From: Acidobacteriota bacterium
GTDB lineage: Bacteria > Acidobacteriota > Thermoanaerobaculia > Multivoradales > Multivoraceae
DNA: 64,000 nucleotides
NCBI GenBank assembly: GCA_003388555.1
Contig: QQVD01000048.1
Coordinates: 212,760-276,759 of the forward strand
Reading direction: 5' to 3'
In this document: positions 61,430 to 64,000 of the stretch, in pieces
Numbering within the stretch: the stretch's first letter is position 1
How the letters are laid out: the number at the start of each line of letters is the position of its first letter
The notes under the pieces: generated by a model
Database searches by the model: none
Seen by the model: only the letters and a program-made list of their open reading frames with translations
Told to the model about the DNA's origin: nothing
Translations under genes and position numbers: made by a program

Positions 61430-63867
61430 CCGCTGCGATCCGCCGGACCTCGCGGCGCGGTCCGGTGCGCACCGCGGCACCGATCGCCACGCTCCTGTCG
61501 ACGACCCTGCTGGCGACCCTGCTGACCACGTGGCTCGTGCCAGCAGCCGGCCTGGCCCAGTCGGTGGCCTTCACCGACGTCAACCCCGACTCCTCGAACA
61601 CCGACGTCTTCGACCCGGGCGGCGCCAGCGGCGGCCGCATCCACCAGCTCGGCGTCGTTCCCGGCGATCGCGACCGCATCTACGCGGCCAGTGAGTGGGG
61701 CGGGCTCTACCTCACCGAGGACGGCGGGCTCAACTGGTCGTACCTCGCCGGGCACGGGCCGCAGGCGCTGTGGGACGTCGAGGTCGATCCCTCCAACCCG
61801 CAGCGTGTCTTCGCCACCTCGTTCTTCGACGGCCACACGCTGGCGACGTCGCGCTCGGGGATCAACCGCAGCAGCGACGGCGGCGTCACCTGGTCGCAGG
61901 CGTCCTCGGCGACGCCGCCGCAGGGTCTCTGCCTCGATCCGGTCGACCGCTCCGAGCGCGCCGCCTACGGCATCGCGATCGCCCCCGACGACAGCAGCCG
62001 GGTCTACGTCGGCACCAGCTGTGGCATCGCCATCAGCACCGACTCCGGCGACACCTGGACCTGGCGTGACCCGACCCCCGGTGACGGCGGCGCCGACCGC
62101 CTGTGGGACGTGCTCGCCACCGGCTCGGGCGTCATCCACGCCTGTGGCGACGACGGCCACGTCGCCTCGCTCGACGGCGGCGTCACCTGGACCGTCGGCA
62201 GCGGCCTCGCCTCCGGGCGCTGCAGCCTGGCGGCGTCGCCCGACGAGCCGTACGTGCTCTTCGCCGTGGTCGGCACGACGCTCTACGAGACCACCAACGG
62301 CAACGATCCGGGCGGCGCGACGTGGACCGCCGGCCGCCAGAACCCGGTGCCGCAAGGCCGCATCCCGTTCGTCGCGACCAATCCGCGCGGCACCGTGCGC
62401 GGCGCGGGCGGCGCCTGGGACCTGTGGTTCGGCGACGTCTCCCTCTACCGGGTCGGCTGCACCACACCGGCGGCGCCGGCTCCCGGCGGCGCGGCGCGCT
62501 GCGGCACCACCGGGTCGCACCCCTGGCAGGGCCCCTACACCCGCACCGTCGGCGGCCACGACGACGTCGGCGATCTCGCCTTCGACCCCGAGGCGACGAC
62601 CGACGCCTGTCCGGTGCTGCTCGCCTCCGACGGCGGCGTCTACTGGAACCAGAAGTCGGGGCCCGACTGCCACGCGCCGGAGTGGGAGCAGCCGATGGTC
62701 TCGCCGCACGGGCTGTGGCTCTTCTCGATGAGCGGCGCGGTGGCCGACGACGGCGCCACCCGGCAGCTCTACTTCGGCAACCAGGACAACGGCGTCTTCG
62801 GCACCCTCGACGTCGACGCCGACCCGCCGGAGTGGAACAACGACATCTGCTGCGACGGGTTCGACGTCGCCAGCGAAGGAGCGCAGGGCGTCTACACCGT
62901 GTGCTGCTTCTACGACGGTGGCCGCTGGAGCCGGGTCTTCCGTGCCGTGCCGGGGGTGTCGGGGCCGTTCGAGATCGCCAACTATCCCCCCGGCGGCCTG
63001 CTGCCCGCCTTCGTCTTCCCCGACGCCCTGGCCCACATCGGCGACGGTCGCTACGTGCTCGCCACCCGCGACTGCGTGCCGGGTGAAGTCGGCTGCAACG
63101 GTGGCGACGGCGGGGTCTTCGTCACCGACGACATCGAGGCCAGCCCGGTGCAGTGGGTGGAGCAGGGAGCGGCGAGCGAGCCGCCGACCCACGACGCCTG
63201 CGCGGTGTACGCCGGGGTCGAGGCGGGCGGTCAGGCGACCTTCTACCTCCAGCGCGGCACCTGCAACCAGGACACCACCACCGATCGCATGTACCGCAAG
63301 CGTCCTGGGCAACCGTGGCAGGAGATCGTCCTGCCCGGCGGCGGTTTCGGCGTCTTCGCCGTCGACCCCGCCAACCCGGAGCGCCTGCTCGCGGCCTCCC
63401 AGACCACCACCAGCGGCCAGGTCTACAGCTCGCAGAACGGTGGCGTCTCGTGGACCGCCATGCCGGCCCTGCAGCAGCTGATGACCGGCAACGGCACCTT
63501 CCCGTTCAGGAACCGTCGCGGCCCGACCAACTTCACCGGCCAGAACGGCTACTGGCAGCCCAGCCTGCTCGCCTTCGACCCCGCCAGCGACCTGGTGATC
63601 GCCGGCGCTCAGGACTCCGGCGTCTTCCTCAGCTCCGACGACGGAGCCACCTGGCGCCTGGTCACCGATCCGATGACCCCGGCGCAGAGCGGCGTGCCTC
63701 ACCTGCCGCGGCCGCGCTATGCCACCTTCCTGCAGCACGGCGGCGCGACGTCGATCTACATCGGCACCCAGGGCCGCGGAGTGTGGCGGCTCGAGGTCGG
63801 CGACGAGCTGTTCCGTGACGGGTTTGAGTCTGGAGACAGCATGGCGTGGTCTGCGACCACGCTGTAG
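61426..63867 (+). CDS. Secreted BNR/sortilin-like propeller protein with DGFESGD tail
   Basis: The 813-residue protein has a signal peptide (cleavage near GLAQS) and a propeller built of BNR-type Asp-box repeats. These include [50 protein letters not shown] and [10 protein letters not shown]. Similar propellers occur in sialidases and exo-acting glycoside hydrolases, but no catalytic set is evident, so it may bind rather than cleave. Eight or more cysteines are typical of an exoprotein. It ends with [18 protein letters not shown], matching the subtilase tail. The start overlaps the preceding gene by four bases. Confidence 0.82.
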   Translation: MTAAIRRTSRRGPVRTAAPIATLLSTTLLATLLTTWLVPAAGLAQSVAFTDVNPDSSNTDVFDPGGASGGRIHQLGVVPGDRDRIYAASEWGGLYLTEDGGLNWSYLAGHGPQALWDVEVDPSNPQRVFATSFFDGHTLATSRSGINRSSDGGVTWSQASSATPPQGLCLDPVDRSERAAYGIAIAPDDSSRVYVGTSCGIAISTDSGDTWTWRDPTPGDGGADRLWDVLATGSGVIHACGDDGHVASLDGGVTWTVGSGLASGRCSLAASPDEPYVLFAVVGTTLYETTNGNDPGGATWTAGRQNPVPQGRIPFVATNPRGTVRGAGGAWDLWFGDVSLYRVGCTTPAAPAPGGAARCGTTGSHPWQGPYTRTVGGHDDVGDLAFDPEATTDACPVLLASDGGVYWNQKSGPDCHAPEWEQPMVSPHGLWLFSMSGAVADDGATRQLYFGNQDNGVFGTLDVDADPPEWNNDICCDGFDVASEGAQGVYTVCCFYDGGRWSRVFRAVPGVSGPFEIANYPPGGLLPAFVFPDALAHIGDGRYVLATRDCVPGEVGCNGGDGGVFVTDDIEASPVQWVEQGAASEPPTHDACAVYAGVEAGGQATFYLQRGTCNQDTTTDRMYRKRPGQPWQEIVLPGGGFGVFAVDPANPERLLAASQTTTSGQVYSSQNGGVSWTAMPALQQLMTGNGTFPFRNRRGPTNFTGQNGYWQPSLLAFDPASDLVIAGAQDSGVFLSSDDGATWRLVTDPMTPAQSGVPHLPRPRYATFLQHGGATSIYIGTQGRGVWRLEVGDELFRDGFESGDSMAWSATTL

Positions 63868-63879
63868 CTGTCTCCAGAC
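63828..63879 (+). terminator. Large hairpin at the end of the BNR-protein gene
   Basis: GTCTGGAGACAGC at 63828-63840 pairs with GCTGTCTCCAGAC at 63867-63879 (13 bp). Inside it GCGTGGTC at 63844-63851 pairs with GACCACGC at 63855-63862 around the loop TGC. The stop codon lies in the hairpin. There is no long T tract after it, so a terminator role is probable but not certain. Confidence 0.55.
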
Positions 63880-63889
63880 GTCAGCGGGT
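63835..63889 (+). repeat. 55-bp direct repeat, copy 1
   Basis: This block, which includes the last codons of the BNR gene and the right hairpin arm, is identical to 63937-63991, 102 bp downstream. The flanks diverge, with the left hairpin arm of the second copy interrupted by eight unrelated bases. Confidence 0.9.
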
Positions 63890-63936
63890 CACGCAGCGCC
63901 TTCGGCTCGCGTTCCGCGTTGAGTCTGGTTCGGATC

Positions 63937-63991
63937 GACAGCATGGCGTGGTCTGCGACCACGCTGTAGCTGTCTCCAGACGTCAGCGGGT
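63937..63991 (+). repeat. 55-bp direct repeat, copy 2
   Basis: The second identical copy of the block at 63835-63889. Read in frame it would encode [10 protein letters not shown] and a stop, so it looks like a duplicated gene end. The window ends nine bases after it, so further copies could follow. Confidence 0.9.
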
Positions 63992-64000
63992 ACGTAGGCA

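Overview
This is a 64 kb stretch of G+C-rich bacterial chromosome. It is densely packed, with many ATGA-type overlaps, Shine-Dalgarno motifs and frequent GTG/TTG starts. It looks like core genome of an aerobic, Gram-negative, respiratory heterotroph: lipoprotein and Tat signals are common, and I saw no phage genes, insertion sequences, CRISPR arrays, rRNA or tRNA genes. The best lineage guess is Acidobacteriota, possibly Thermoanaerobaculia. This rests on the alternative complex III plus caa3 oxidase supercluster, a UGSC-type selenoprotein, secreted proteins ending in a DGFESGD tail, and the duplicated C-terminal domain of a serine hydrolase. The assignment is inference, not proof.

Layout. 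1-5062: a truncated hypothetical gene, a paraoxonase-like hydrolase, a beta-helix lipoprotein paired with a diheme cytochrome (TIGR03805/TIGR03806-type pair), and an ACAD10-like HAD hydrolase. 5098-6018: a two-domain rhodanese on the minus strand. 6401-19632: one long respiratory operon, actABCDEF (quinol:cytochrome c oxidoreductase), a small membrane protein, a SCO copper chaperone, and coxB-coxA-coxC-coxD of an A2-type caa3 oxidase. It takes electrons from quinol to oxygen. A CRP-type palindrome lies in the divergent region before it. 19876-24305: an ABC exporter (ATPase, FtsX-type permease, HlyD-type adaptor). 24399-28123: yhbY, then on the minus strand a glycosyltransferase, a UGA-recoded selenoprotein and a thioredoxin-fold fusion protein. 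28387-36762: a histidine phosphatase, an amino-acid-type binding lipoprotein, an HMG-CoA-synthase-like/DUF35 fusion next to a thiolase, an Smr protein, a kinase-like protein, an SDR and a membrane-anchored protein of unknown role. 36763-37203: a G-/C-tract inverted repeat. 37204-47916: a GST-like protein overlapping an SLC13 permease, a secreted serine hydrolase, a Cys-rich exported protein, a TauE/SafE permease, metG and a dienelactone hydrolase. 48094-63867: a secreted subtilase, a molybdenum hydroxylase pair, a YdiJ-like FAD/Fe-S dehydrogenase, a PAS/degenerate GGDEF protein, a PQQ quinohemoprotein dehydrogenase and two secreted proteins. 63835-63991: a 55-bp direct repeat containing a hairpin.

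The observations most worth following are the selenoprotein with a well-formed SECIS candidate just after its UGA, the coding sequence for DGFESGD tails that doubles as an inverted repeat at the gene end, the CRP-like operator before the respiratory operon, and the HMG-CoA-synthase-like protein whose expected nucleophilic Cys is Ser. Long open frames on the opposite strand of most genes are a by-product of G+C-rich codon usage and were left out.
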